DNA from: Betaproteobacteria bacterium
GTDB taxonomy: Bacteria > Pseudomonadota > Gammaproteobacteria > Burkholderiales > SG8-41
Length of the DNA stretch: 42,164 nt
Assembly: GCA_947465215.1 (NCBI GenBank)
Contig: CANHZX010000004.1
Location: forward strand, 1 to 42,164
Reading direction: 5' to 3'
Position 1 is the first letter of the stretch. Each line of letters begins with the position of its first letter. Positions 27,090 to 35,090 of this stretch are shown piece after piece. The notes beneath the pieces were generated by a model that saw nothing but the letters and a program-made list of their open reading frames with translations, searched no databases and was not told the DNA's origin. A program made the translations under genes and the position numbers.

Positions 27090-28190
27090 ATGATGGAAGC
27101 GCAAACGATCACGTTCGAAGGTTTCAAACCGCTGGATGATGCTGCCTGTGAAGAGCGCATTGTTGCCGCGCGCCGCAAACTGGGCGACCGCGCCGTGCTG
27201 CTCGGCCATCATTACCAGCGTGCCGACGTTTACAAACATGCCGAACTGACTGGCGATTCGCTGCAGCTCGCCAAGCTGGCATCGAAGACAGAAGCCGAAT
27301 ACATCGTGTTCTGCGGTGTGCATTTCATGGCTGAAGTCGCCGATATTCTTTCGCGGCCGACACAGAAAGTGATCCTGCCCGACCTCAATGCCGGTTGTTC
27401 GATGGCGGATATGGCCAGCCTGAGCAAGGTCGAGAGGGCCTGGCGTGAACTGTCGGAAGTGCTGAATCCCGATGAAACCATCACCCCGATCACCTATATC
27501 AACTCCGCCGCTGACCTGAAGGCCTTCTGCGGAGAACACGGCGGCATCGTCTGCACCTCGTCGAACGCGCGGCAGATCCTCAGCTGGGCTTTCGGCCGCC
27601 GCGAAAAAGTACTGTTTTTCCCCGACCAGCATCTGGGCCGCTGGACCGGTTATCTGATGGACATTCCTCTGTCGGAAATGCTGGTTTGGGATCCGGATCT
27701 GCCGATGGGCGGGCTGACTCCGCAACAGATCAAGATGGCCAAGGTGCTGCTGTGGAAGGGGCACTGCTCGGTGCACCAGATGTTCCAGGCGCAGCACATC
27801 CTGCGATGGAGGCAGCAGCATCCGAGCGGCATGGTGATCAGCCATCCAGAGTGCAATTTCGAGGTCTGCAAGCTGTCGGATTACGTCGGCTCGACCGATT
27901 ACATCATCAAGACCATCGCCGCGAGCGCGCCGGGTTCGCGCTGGCTGGTCGGCACCGAGCTCAATCTGGTCAACCGCATGGCGGCCGAATTCAGTTCCCA
28001 AGGGAAATCGGTGCAGTTCATGGCACCGACGGTTTGCATGTGTTCGACGATGCAGCGTATTGATCCGCAACACCTCGCCTGGTCGTTGGAAAACTTGGTT
28101 GCCGGCAAAGTGGTGAACCAGATCAAAGTGCCTGCCTACGAAGCCGAACTGGCGCGCATTGCGCTGGATCGCATGCTTGCCATTTCTTGA
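27090..28190 (+). CDS. nadA: Quinolinate synthase A
   Basis: NadA condenses iminoaspartate with dihydroxyacetone phosphate to quinolinate in NAD synthesis, using a [4Fe-4S] cluster. The product has 366 residues with three cysteines at the expected places: C103 (LNAGCSMAD), C226 (WKGHCSVH) and C316 or C318 (PTVCMCSTM). GHHYQRADV, HPECNFEVC and VGTELNLVNRM are further conserved parts. The frame is open from TTG at 27048; the two adjacent ATGs at 27090 and 27093 are preferred because AAGGG lies at 27081-27085. nadB and nadC are not in the window. A 97-base gap upstream may hold its promoter. Confidence 0.96.
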   Translation: MMEAQTITFEGFKPLDDAACEERIVAARRKLGDRAVLLGHHYQRADVYKHAELTGDSLQLAKLASKTEAEYIVFCGVHFMAEVADILSRPTQKVILPDLNAGCSMADMASLSKVERAWRELSEVLNPDETITPITYINSAADLKAFCGEHGGIVCTSSNARQILSWAFGRREKVLFFPDQHLGRWTGYLMDIPLSEMLVWDPDLPMGGLTPQQIKMAKVLLWKGHCSVHQMFQAQHILRWRQQHPSGMVISHPECNFEVCKLSDYVGSTDYIIKTIAASAPGSRWLVGTELNLVNRMAAEFSSQGKSVQFMAPTVCMCSTMQRIDPQHLAWSLENLVAGKVVNQIKVPAYEAELARIALDRMLAIS

Positions 28191-28197
28191 GCCGGGT

Positions 28198-28983
28198 ATG
28201 ACCGCCATCGCGCCGCTGCAACTGAGCGTCGCGACCTACAACATCCACAAGGGTTTTCCTGCAACGCCGCTGTTCGCGCGGCGTCCGGCTTTGCATGCCC
28301 TGCGCGAACAGCTCCAGGCCCTGAACACCGATATCGTGTTTCTGCAGGAGGTTGTCGGCGTACACACCGGGCATGCAGCCCGTCATGCCGACTGGCCCGC
28401 GGAATCGCAGTACGAATATCTGGCGGACCAGCTGTGGCAAAGCCATGCCTACGGCAAAAATGCCGTCTACGATGCAGGTCATCATGGCAATGCGCTGCTT
28501 TCTCGGTACCCGATCACCCGCTGGGATAACGAAGACGTCTCGACACACCGTTTTGAGCGCAGAGGCCTGTTGCACTGTGAAATCGACATTCCGGAATGGA
28601 AGCAGAAGCTGCATTGCGTCTGCGTTCATCTGGCGCTGACCGCGCGTGGTCGCGGTCGCCAGCTTGAACTGCTGCGCCAGCGCATCGAGCGGCTTGTGCC
28701 GGCTAATGCGCCGCTGATTGTTGCCGGCGATTTCAACGACTGGTACTGGCGTCATCGGGCAACCCACGAACTGGCGCATCCGCTGAATATGCATGAAGTG
28801 TTCGAATTGTCCGGCGGTTCACCGGCGCGCAGTTTCCCCGCCATGTTGCCGCTGCTGCGGCTGGACCGGATTTATGTGCGTGGTTTCAGTGTGCGCGAAG
28901 CACGCGTTCATCATGGCAGGCAGTGGGGGCGTGTTTCCGATCACGCCCCTCTGACGGCACAACTGGAACGACTGCCGGACTGA
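28198..28983 (+). CDS. Endonuclease/exonuclease/phosphatase family protein
   Basis: The 261-residue protein has the EEP fold motifs: SVATYNIHKGF at the N-terminus, DIVFLQEVVG with the metal-binding Glu, GNALLSRYPI, HLALTARGRGRQLELL, VAGDFNDW and the terminal SDHAPLTAQL with the catalytic Asp-His. Such proteins hydrolyse phosphodiesters in nucleic acids, lipids or small molecules. The E. coli relative YbhP lies next to a cardiolipin synthase gene, but no such gene follows here. The ATG at 28198, seven bases after nadA, is preferred over an upstream start inside nadA. It meets the next gene tail to tail with no gap. Confidence 0.85.
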   Translation: MTAIAPLQLSVATYNIHKGFPATPLFARRPALHALREQLQALNTDIVFLQEVVGVHTGHAARHADWPAESQYEYLADQLWQSHAYGKNAVYDAGHHGNALLSRYPITRWDNEDVSTHRFERRGLLHCEIDIPEWKQKLHCVCVHLALTARGRGRQLELLRQRIERLVPANAPLIVAGDFNDWYWRHRATHELAHPLNMHEVFELSGGSPARSFPAMLPLLRLDRIYVRGFSVREARVHHGRQWGRVSDHAPLTAQLERLPD

Positions 28984-29730
28984 TCAGTAGCGGTAGTCGT
29001 ATCCCGGCGGCGGGGCATAACGTCCCGGACCCGGATGGCGCGGCGCCGGTGCAGGAACTGAATAGACCGGTGCCACGGCAACATTGTCGCTGCCTATCAC
29101 GCCGACACCGATGCGTACCGTGGGTCCCGGATCGTAGGGCAGGGTCGTGCTGACGTCGCGGCCGTTGTAGTGATACACCACGGTATATCCGCGCGTGGTT
29201 TCGCGAACGGTTTCCACCGTGCGACAACGCTGGACAGACGTCTCGGCAATCATGCGGTTGTCGACGCGATCACCGGCAACGGCGCCGACGATGGCACCGG
29301 CTGCAGCTGCGGCGGTGCGGCCGTTGCCCTGGCCCACCTGGGCGCCGAGCAGACCGCCGGCGGCGCCGCCGACCACCGAACCGGCCATTGAGCGGTCGCT
29401 GTCGGGATTCGACACGCGGTCGCCGACGATCGCGCCTGCGATTGCACCGGCCGCCGTGGCAGCATCACGTCCGCTACCGCGACCTACGGTGCTGCCGAGC
29501 AGGGCTCCGGCAACGCCGCCGATGATCGGCCCCATGACACTACGTTCGGCCTGCGGCGCTCGTGGCGGAGGTGCTTCGGTTGTGCATTCCTGGCGCGGCT
29601 CACGTACGCGTTCGATGATCGGTGTCGCCGAAACCACGCGGGCGGTGTCGGTGTAATCCGCAGCCTGCGCCGGCAATGCGGCGAGGACAGCTGCAACGAG
29701 GGGTAGACGGGACAGTCGGATGCTCAACAT
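28984..29730 (-). CDS. Glycine-zipper 2TM protein with duplicated zipper
   Basis: The 248-residue protein starts with a signal peptide (cleavage likely after LPAQA near residue 23). Two glycine-zipper units follow at about residues 64-113 and 114-163. Both share the pattern GG-AG-LLG--VG-G-GR and end with AGAI-GA--GDRV. Such zippers insert in or pack against the outer membrane, as in SlyB/YMGG-type proteins. The C-terminal part has YTVVYHYNGRDVSTTLPYDPG and a Pro/Tyr-rich end. AGGAG at 29738-29742 (minus strand) favours the ATG at 29730 over one eight codons upstream. It may maintain envelope structure; the exact role is unknown. Confidence 0.85.
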   Translation of the reverse strand: MLSIRLSRLPLVAAVLAALPAQAADYTDTARVVSATPIIERVREPRQECTTEAPPPRAPQAERSVMGPIIGGVAGALLGSTVGRGSGRDAATAAGAIAGAIVGDRVSNPDSDRSMAGSVVGGAAGGLLGAQVGQGNGRTAAAAAGAIVGAVAGDRVDNRMIAETSVQRCRTVETVRETTRGYTVVYHYNGRDVSTTLPYDPGPTVRIGVGVIGSDNVAVAPVYSVPAPAPRHPGPGRYAPPPGYDYRY

Positions 29731-29933
29731 GTTGATGCTCCTGTTTATATTCATCAGCCGGCGGCGGTAATGCCGGTTCCGGATGCGATAATTAAAACGC
29801 AGGCCTTGCGCCGTCGCAGTAACCGTTACAGATATTTACAACGTTGCTTTTTAATGATCAGCGGCCTTCCTGAATGTTTTTAAGTATCTGAATTTATTGA
29901 TAAATATGAATATGTTTCTTACCGGAAGCAACG
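29731..29933. other. Divergent intergenic region, AT-rich on the right
   Basis: This gap separates the glycine-zipper gene (minus) from the ABC exporter gene (plus). From about 29845 to 29930 it is notably AT-rich compared with its surroundings, for example TTTATTGATAAATATG. It should contain both promoters, but no pair of hexamers with good spacing stands out on either strand. Confidence 0.35.
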
Positions 29934-31772
29934 ATGACCGCTGAACACGCACGCGCGGCTGCAGCGCAGGCTCCGAAGCCGCCGGCCGGTACCGGCCGCG
30001 ACTGGCGTGTGGTGCCGATGCTGTTGCCCTATCTGTGGGAATACAAATGGCGCGTCGTGATTGCGCTGGTGTTTCTGGTCGCCGCCAAACTCGCTAACGT
30101 CGGTGTGCCGCTGGTGCTGAAGGACATCGTCGATGGACTGGATTCATCGAAGGCGGTGCTGGTGTTGCCGCTGGCGCTGCTGGTGGCTTACGGTACGCTG
30201 CGCATGTCGACGGTGCTGTTTGCGGAACTGCGCGACGTGGTGTTCATGCCGGTGACGCAGCGTGCGGCGCGTCGGATCGCGCTGGCCGTATTCCGTCATC
30301 TGCACGCCTTGTCACTGCGTTTCCATCTCGACCGCCAGACCGGCGGCATGTCCCGCGACATCGAACGCGGCACACGCGGCATCTCGACGCTGCTGTCGTT
30401 CATGCTGTTCTCGATCATTCCGGTGATCCTCGAGTTCGTGCTGGTTGCCGCCGTACTGTTTGCGAAATTCGACTGGCGTTTTGTTGCGGTCACATTTGCC
30501 GCGGTGATTGTCTATATTGCTTTTACTATCGGCATTACTGAATGGCGTACCGCGATCCGCAAGCGCGCCAACGAGCTCGACTCGAAAGCAAATACCCGCG
30601 CCATCGACAGCCTGCTCAATTACGAGACGGTCAAGTATTTCAACAACGAAGATTTCGAGGCGCGCCGTTACGACGACAGCCTGCAGCGCTACGAAGTGAT
30701 GGCAGTGCGCAACGAGGCCTCGCTTGGCCTGCTCAACGTCGGCCAAGCGGCGATCATCGCCGTGGCAGCCACAGCGCTGATGGTGTTGTGTGCACAAGGG
30801 GTTGTCGGGCGCGAACTTTCCATCGGTGATCTGGTGCTGGTTAACGGCCTGCTGATCCAGTTGTACATCCCTCTCAATTTTCTCGGGATGGCCTATCGCG
30901 AGATCAAGCAGGCGCTGGTCGATATGGAGCGCATGTTCGGTCTGCTGGAGCAGAATCGCGAGGTGGACGACGCGCCTGATGCGGCTGAATTGCCTGAAGG
31001 GCCGGCGGCAGTGCGTTTTGAATCCGTCGATTTCGGCTACGACCCGCGGCGGCAGATCCTCCACGGTATGTCATTCGAAATCCCGCCCGCGGCAAAAGTG
31101 GCGGTAGTCGGCTCCAGCGGCGCCGGCAAATCGACGCTGGCCCGTTTGCTGTACCGCTTTTACGATGTCACCGGCGGTGCAGTCCGTATCAGCGGGATTG
31201 ATCTGCGAAAGATCAAGCAGACCAGTCTGCGCGGCGCGATTGCCATCGTGCCGCAGGACACCGTGCTGTTTAACGACACGATTCACTACAACATCCAGTA
31301 CGGACGCCCGGCGGCGAACGAGGAAGAGGTTATTGCTGCCGCCAAAGCGGCGCATATTCATGACTTCATTGTCAGCCTGCCCGACGGTTACAACGCCATG
31401 GTCGGTGAACGTGGGCTCAAGCTTTCCGGTGGGGAAAAGCAGCGGGTCGCGATTGCGCGTGCCATCTTGAAAAACCCGCGGATCATGATTTTTGATGAAG
31501 CCACCTCAGCGCTGGATTCGCGTACTGAGCAGGCGATTCAGCGCGAGTTGAATGCGATCGCACAAGGCCGCACGACGCTGGTGATTGCCCACCGCCTGTC
31601 GACGGTGATGGATGCGGACGAGATACTGGTTCTCGAGCAGGGTCGGATCATCGAGCGCGGTCGCCATGCCGACTTGCTGTTACGGGGTGGTGCTTACGCG
31701 CAAATGTGGGCCCTGCAGCAGCAGGAGGCGGCGCGAGAGGGCGAGATCAGCCCAGTGCCGGAAACGCGATAA
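29934..31772 (+). CDS. Atm1-type ABC exporter
   Basis: This 612-residue half-transporter fuses a six-helix membrane domain (about 30-330) with an ATPase domain. Walker A GSSGAGKST lies at about 393-401, the signature LSGGEKQR at 497-504, the Walker B region IMIFDEATSALD at 517-528, and the H-loop IAHRLS follows. LLNVGQAAI (266-274) and LVNGLLIQLYIPLNFLG match the glutathione-binding helices of Atm1/ABCB7/HMT1 proteins, so it probably exports glutathione-linked sulfur or metal conjugates across the inner membrane as a homodimer. The last 26 bases overlap the converging histidine kinase gene. The substrate is family inference. Confidence 0.92.
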   Translation: MTAEHARAAAAQAPKPPAGTGRDWRVVPMLLPYLWEYKWRVVIALVFLVAAKLANVGVPLVLKDIVDGLDSSKAVLVLPLALLVAYGTLRMSTVLFAELRDVVFMPVTQRAARRIALAVFRHLHALSLRFHLDRQTGGMSRDIERGTRGISTLLSFMLFSIIPVILEFVLVAAVLFAKFDWRFVAVTFAAVIVYIAFTIGITEWRTAIRKRANELDSKANTRAIDSLLNYETVKYFNNEDFEARRYDDSLQRYEVMAVRNEASLGLLNVGQAAIIAVAATALMVLCAQGVVGRELSIGDLVLVNGLLIQLYIPLNFLGMAYREIKQALVDMERMFGLLEQNREVDDAPDAAELPEGPAAVRFESVDFGYDPRRQILHGMSFEIPPAAKVAVVGSSGAGKSTLARLLYRFYDVTGGAVRISGIDLRKIKQTSLRGAIAIVPQDTVLFNDTIHYNIQYGRPAANEEEVIAAAKAAHIHDFIVSLPDGYNAMVGERGLKLSGGEKQRVAIARAILKNPRIMIFDEATSALDSRTEQAIQRELNAIAQGRTTLVIAHRLSTVMDADEILVLEQGRIIERGRHADLLLRGGAYAQMWALQQQEAAREGEISPVPETR

Positions 31773-33132
31773 CGATGCGCGTACCGCGGCTGTGGGTGCC
31801 GTTGCAGATTGTGGCGGTGGCGCCGTGGCCCTGCGCGATTTCGCGGACGATGGCCAGACCCAGGCCGCAGCCCGCCGGCGAGCCACCGGCGCTGCGGTAG
31901 AAACGCTCGAAAACCCGTTCGCGTTCCTCTTCCGGAATGCCGCAGCCATCGTCTTCGACTTCGAGGGTTGCGAGACTGTCTTCTTTCAATACGCGCACTG
32001 TGACGTGACCACCCGAAGGGGTGTAATTGAGTGCGTTGTCGATCAGGTTATTGAGCAGTTCCCGCACCAGGAAGGGATCGCCGCTGATGTCAGCATCCAC
32101 CGAGGTGTCGTCAAAGCCGAGATCAATTGCGCGGTTCAATGCTCGCGGTACCCATTCTATGGTGGTCTCGCGGGCCAGTGCGGCCAGATTGATGCGCTCA
32201 CGCATCACGCTGCGGTGTGATCCCGGTTCGGCACGTGCCAGCGTAAGTAATTGATTGACCAGCCGTGCCGCATGATCTGCCGCGGCGTGCACCTGCTGCA
32301 GTGACGCTTTGGCCTCGCCGTCATTGACCTGCCGCAACGCCAACTCGGTTTGCGTCTTCAGCGCCGCCACCGGTGTGCGCAGCTGGTGCGCGGCATCGGC
32401 GATGAAGCGCTGCTGGGCGGCGAGCCCGGCACTGAGTCGCGACAGCAGATCGTTCATCGCATGCACCAGCGGACGCACTTCATACGGCGTGTTGCTGTCG
32501 CGGATGGGGCTGAGATCGACGTGGGATCGGTTTTCTATTTCGCTGCGCACCGAGGTCAATGCACGCAGACCCAAACCCACGCCCAGCCAGACCGCCATCG
32601 CCGCGAGGATCACCAGGACCGCTTGGGGCACCATCATCCGCAGCATGATCTGCCGGGCAAAGTCGTCGCGCAGACTGGTTTTTTCCGCGACTTGGACGAT
32701 GATGGAGCCTTTGCCTGAGCCGGGGCGCACGGGAACGCGCAAGGCCACTGCGCGAATCGGCTCGTTGCGATACATCGCGTCGTAGTAAGTGACGCGGTCT
32801 TCCTTGGCTTCCTCCGGCGGATCCGGCAGATCGGGGTCACCGGTAATGTATTCGCCGACGGGGCCGTTGGCGCGGTAATAGAATCGGCCCTGTTCGCCGG
32901 AGATCAGCATTTCGATGACCGATTGTGGCAGGTCGAGGTAGAGCTGGTTGTTGGCTTCGCGTACGTTGCGGCCGAGGTCCAGTGCAGTATCGAGCAGCGC
33001 GCGGTCGTAGTTGAGATTGACGAAGCCGCTGGCGACATCGTGGTCGATCATCGTGCTCATGATCCACAGCGCCAGTAACGGTGCGCTGACCCACAGCAAC
33101 AGCCGGCTGCGCAGCGTGCGCAGCTTAGTCAT
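31747..33132 (-). CDS. Sensor histidine kinase, TctE-like
   Basis: The 461-residue inner-membrane sensor has a TM segment at about 10-28, a periplasmic 2CSK_N-type domain, a second TM near 165-190, a HAMP linker, and a HisKA domain with phospho-acceptor H249 (DAAHQLRTP). The ATPase domain follows: NNLIDNALNYTPSGG, DDGCGIP and GCGLGLAIV. It resembles TctE/QseC kinases. The frame is open to 33309, but the ATG at 33132 overlaps the response regulator stop by eight bases and gives a normal N-terminus. The pair forms one operon. The ligand is unknown; TctE relatives sense carboxylates. Confidence 0.92.
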   Translation of the reverse strand: MTKLRTLRSRLLLWVSAPLLALWIMSTMIDHDVASGFVNLNYDRALLDTALDLGRNVREANNQLYLDLPQSVIEMLISGEQGRFYYRANGPVGEYITGDPDLPDPPEEAKEDRVTYYDAMYRNEPIRAVALRVPVRPGSGKGSIIVQVAEKTSLRDDFARQIMLRMMVPQAVLVILAAMAVWLGVGLGLRALTSVRSEIENRSHVDLSPIRDSNTPYEVRPLVHAMNDLLSRLSAGLAAQQRFIADAAHQLRTPVAALKTQTELALRQVNDGEAKASLQQVHAAADHAARLVNQLLTLARAEPGSHRSVMRERINLAALARETTIEWVPRALNRAIDLGFDDTSVDADISGDPFLVRELLNNLIDNALNYTPSGGHVTVRVLKEDSLATLEVEDDGCGIPEEERERVFERFYRSAGGSPAGCGLGLAIVREIAQGHGATATICNGTHSRGTRIVIAFPALG

Positions 33133-33799
33133 TGGCGGCCTTTTCCAGCAGATAGCCCAGGCCGCGGATTGTGCGAACACTGACGCCCGCGGGTTCCAGC
33201 TTCTTTCGCAGGCGATGCACATAGACCTCGATGGCATTGGCGCCAACTTCCTCACCCCAGCCGTAAAGCTGCTCCGCCAGCTGTTCCTTGCTGACCACGC
33301 GGCCAACACGCAGCATCAGCACTTCCAGAACACCAAGTTCACGCGCCGACAGATCTAGCGGCGTGCCTTTGATGGTGGCGCGCCGTCCCGCAGTGTCCAG
33401 ACTGAGGTCACCGTGAATCAGTTCCGCCCCGCCGCCGGACTGGCCGCGGCGGATCAACGCACGCACGCGGGCTTCCAGCTCCGGTAAGTCATAGGGCTTG
33501 GTCAGATAGTCGTCGGCTCCGAGGTCCAGCCCCTTGACGCGGTCTTCCAGGGCGTCTCGGGCAGTGAGCATCAGCACGGGGGTTTTGGATCCCTTGCGGC
33601 GCATCCGCCGCAGCACTTCGTAACCGTCAACCTTGGGCAGGCCGATATCGAGGATGACGGCGTCATATTCCTGGGTAGCCAGCATGTGGTCGGCCTGTTC
33701 CCCGGTTTCGGCGTGATCGACGGCGTAATCGGCCGCTTTCAGAGCCTTGATCAGGCCGTCAGCAAGAATCGGGTGGTCTTCAATGACAAGCAAACGCAT
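33125..33799 (-). CDS. OmpR-family response regulator, TctD-like
   Basis: The 224-residue regulator has a receiver domain with phospho-acceptor D51 (AVILDIGLP), T79 and K101 (LTKPYD). A winged-helix DNA-binding domain follows, with LSARELGVLEVLML, EVYVHRLRKKL and RTIRGLGYLL. It is encoded before its kinase with overlapping stop and start. A tandem hexamer repeat with 11-base spacing lies about 80 bases upstream and is a plausible binding site for autoregulation. Confidence 0.94.
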   Translation of the reverse strand: MRLLVIEDHPILADGLIKALKAADYAVDHAETGEQADHMLATQEYDAVILDIGLPKVDGYEVLRRMRRKGSKTPVLMLTARDALEDRVKGLDLGADDYLTKPYDLPELEARVRALIRRGQSGGGAELIHGDLSLDTAGRRATIKGTPLDLSARELGVLEVLMLRVGRVVSKEQLAEQLYGWGEEVGANAIEVYVHRLRKKLEPAGVSVRTIRGLGYLLEKAAND

Positions 33800-33878
33800 G
33801 GCGGGGCCGGTGGGTGATCTGCAGGACCCCCATGATACTGGCGCGCAGGCCCTGCTGCGATGGTTAGTCCCGGTGATA

Positions 33879-33895
33879 TGTAAGTTTGCTGTAAG
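33879..33895. promoter_or_regulatory. Tandem TGTAAG repeat, candidate response-regulator site
   Basis: TGTAAG occurs at 33879-33884 and 33890-33895, spaced 11 bases start to start, with TTTGC between. Read toward the regulator gene it is CTTACA-N5-CTTACA. OmpR-family regulators bind tandem half-sites one helical turn apart. The site is about 80 bases upstream of the regulator start. Confidence 0.5.
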
Positions 33896-33971
33896 GGCGG
33901 GCGGCTACCGTGTTTTACGGCACGGCGTAATGAAGAGCAGTGTTGCGATTCATTTGCAGTGTTGTTTTTTT

Positions 33972-34078
33972 CCTCCTCGGAGGCCTGTTAACTGCGGTGA
34001 CCTGTGCTGAGCGGGTGATTGCAAGGCCTCTTTAAGCTCCGCCCGGACCGCTCAAGCGGTCCCAGCGGAGTTTTTTTT
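33972..34078 (+). ncRNA. Possible structured small RNA or leader
   Basis: GAGGCCT (33980-33986) pairs perfectly with AGGCCTC (34024-34030), enclosing 37 bases. Immediately after comes a strong intrinsic terminator. An alternative small hairpin, CCTC/GAGG, lies at 33972-33983 and competes with the first stem. No + strand gene precedes the terminator, so the transcript it ends would be non-coding. The 5' end and promoter are not identifiable. It matches no riboswitch or housekeeping RNA motif that I recognise. Confidence 0.4.
34037..34078 (+). terminator. Strong intrinsic terminator with no upstream gene
   Basis: The outer stem CTCCGC (34037-34042) pairs with GCGGAG (34065-34070). The inner stem GGACCGC (34045-34051) pairs with GCGGTCC (34056-34062) around a TCAA loop. 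Eight T residues follow at 34071-34078. Only the + strand orientation works, as no A-run precedes the hairpin. Confidence 0.88.
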
Positions 34079-34178
34079 GGCTGGTGCCGCCGGCACCCGA
34101 TGCGATAAACGGGTTGAAAATAATGACGTAAGGCTGTATTTTCCAAGGGTTTTTAACAAAGACTCTTTCAGGGATTTT

Positions 34179-35054
34179 ATGGCGCGTTGGCTTGTGGCGG
34201 TCCTGGTGGCCTTGATGGCGGTGGCTCCGGTATTTGCGGAGTCCCCGGAACGCACGGCGCGCAAGGTCAAATCTGCCGTTGCCGGTCGCGATCACGCCCC
34301 GGAACTGAAGTCTTCCGCCGCACTGGTGATTGACCAGACCGACGGCCGGCCGTTGTTTGCCAAGAACATCGACAACGTGGTGCCCATCGCATCCATCACC
34401 AAGCTGATGAATGCCATGGTGGTGCTCGATGCCGGTCTGCCGATGGACGAGCGCATCGCTATCAGTGAAGCGGATAAAGACACGATCAAGGGCACCCGAT
34501 CGCGCCTCAATATCGGCACCGTGCTCACCCGCCGCGAACTGCTGCAGCTTGCGCTGATGGCTTCCGAGAACCGTGCTGCTGAGGCACTGAGTCGCGTCTA
34601 TCCTGGCGGCAACCGGTCCTTTGTCGCCGCGATGAACCAGAAAGCTGTGGAGCTGGGCATGTGGCGAACACGCTTTGTCGACGGCACCGGCCTGTCCAGC
34701 GACAATGTATCGACGGCGCAGGACCTCACCAAGATGGTGGCTGCGGCCTACAAATATCCGCTGATCCGCGATTTCTCCACCGATACCGGACTTATCGTCC
34801 AGAGCACGCGCGGCCGCAGTGTGAATTATCACAACTCCAACCGGCTGGTCGGCAGTCCGCAGTGGGACATCGGCCTGTCGAAGACCGGCTACATTTCCGA
34901 GGCCGGTCGTTGTCTGGTGATGCAGGCGAAGATCGCCAATAAGCCCGTGATCATCGTGCTGCTCGATTCCTGGGGGAAAATGACCCGCATTGGCGACGCC
35001 AACCGCATCAAACGCTGGATGGAAACCCGCTCTCCCGGACATACCGCGGGCTGA
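34179..35054 (+). CDS. PBP7-type D-alanyl-D-alanine endopeptidase
   Basis: The 291-residue periplasmic protein has a signal peptide (MARWLVAVLVALMAVAPVFA) and an S11-family penicillin-binding domain with all three motifs: S72-I-T-K75, S129-E-N131 and K235-T-G237. PBP7/PbpG cleaves D-Ala-meso-DAP cross-links in peptidoglycan. Members of this subgroup lack the extra C-terminal domain of PBP5, and this protein also ends soon after the catalytic domain. The frame extends upstream to 34077, but AGGGA at 34170-34174 and the signal peptide point to the ATG at 34179. egtD follows 32 bases later on the same strand. Confidence 0.9.
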   Translation: MARWLVAVLVALMAVAPVFAESPERTARKVKSAVAGRDHAPELKSSAALVIDQTDGRPLFAKNIDNVVPIASITKLMNAMVVLDAGLPMDERIAISEADKDTIKGTRSRLNIGTVLTRRELLQLALMASENRAAEALSRVYPGGNRSFVAAMNQKAVELGMWRTRFVDGTGLSSDNVSTAQDLTKMVAAAYKYPLIRDFSTDTGLIVQSTRGRSVNYHNSNRLVGSPQWDIGLSKTGYISEAGRCLVMQAKIANKPVIIVLLDSWGKMTRIGDANRIKRWMETRSPGHTAG

Positions 35055-35074
35055 GGCCTACGGCGCCGCTTAGG

Positions 35075-35090
35075 CCATGTCCTGACATGG
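35075..35090. repeat. Palindrome covering the egtD start codon
   Basis: CCATGTCCTGACATGG is a perfect 7-base inverted repeat around CT. It contains the egtD ATG (35087-35089). In the mRNA a hairpin with a two-base gap would be strained, so a DNA operator or coincidence are both possible. Confidence 0.4.

Larger units (their letters stand above)
33800..34178. other. 379-base gene-free stretch between the response regulator and the PBP7 gene
   Basis: No convincing protein gene lies here. An open frame at 33747-34010 on the + strand overlaps the regulator and is low quality. The stretch holds a tandem TGTAAG repeat (33879-33895), a possible structured RNA (33972-34070) and a strong + strand terminator (34037-34078). 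The last 100 bases lead to the PBP7-type gene. Confidence 0.7.

Noticed and set aside
26805-28208. A 467-codon minus-strand open frame opposite nudB and nadA
   Set aside because: nadA has all its cysteine ligands and conserved segments; the opposite frame has none of any family.
31747-33799. The TctDE-like pair as regulator of the Bug gene at 41081
   Set aside because: They are 8 kb apart with unrelated genes between, and no tctA/tctB. Family resemblance alone does not support a link.
33747-34010. An 87-codon plus-strand frame between the regulator and PBP7 genes
   Set aside because: It overlaps the regulator start, lacks a ribosome binding site and a protein-like pattern, and spans the tandem repeat. 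The region is better read as regulatory.
33972-34078. 6S RNA, 4.5S RNA or a known riboswitch (TPP, FMN, cobalamin, c-di-GMP, SAH)
   Set aside because: None of the conserved sequence blocks of these RNAs could be found, so no class name was assigned.
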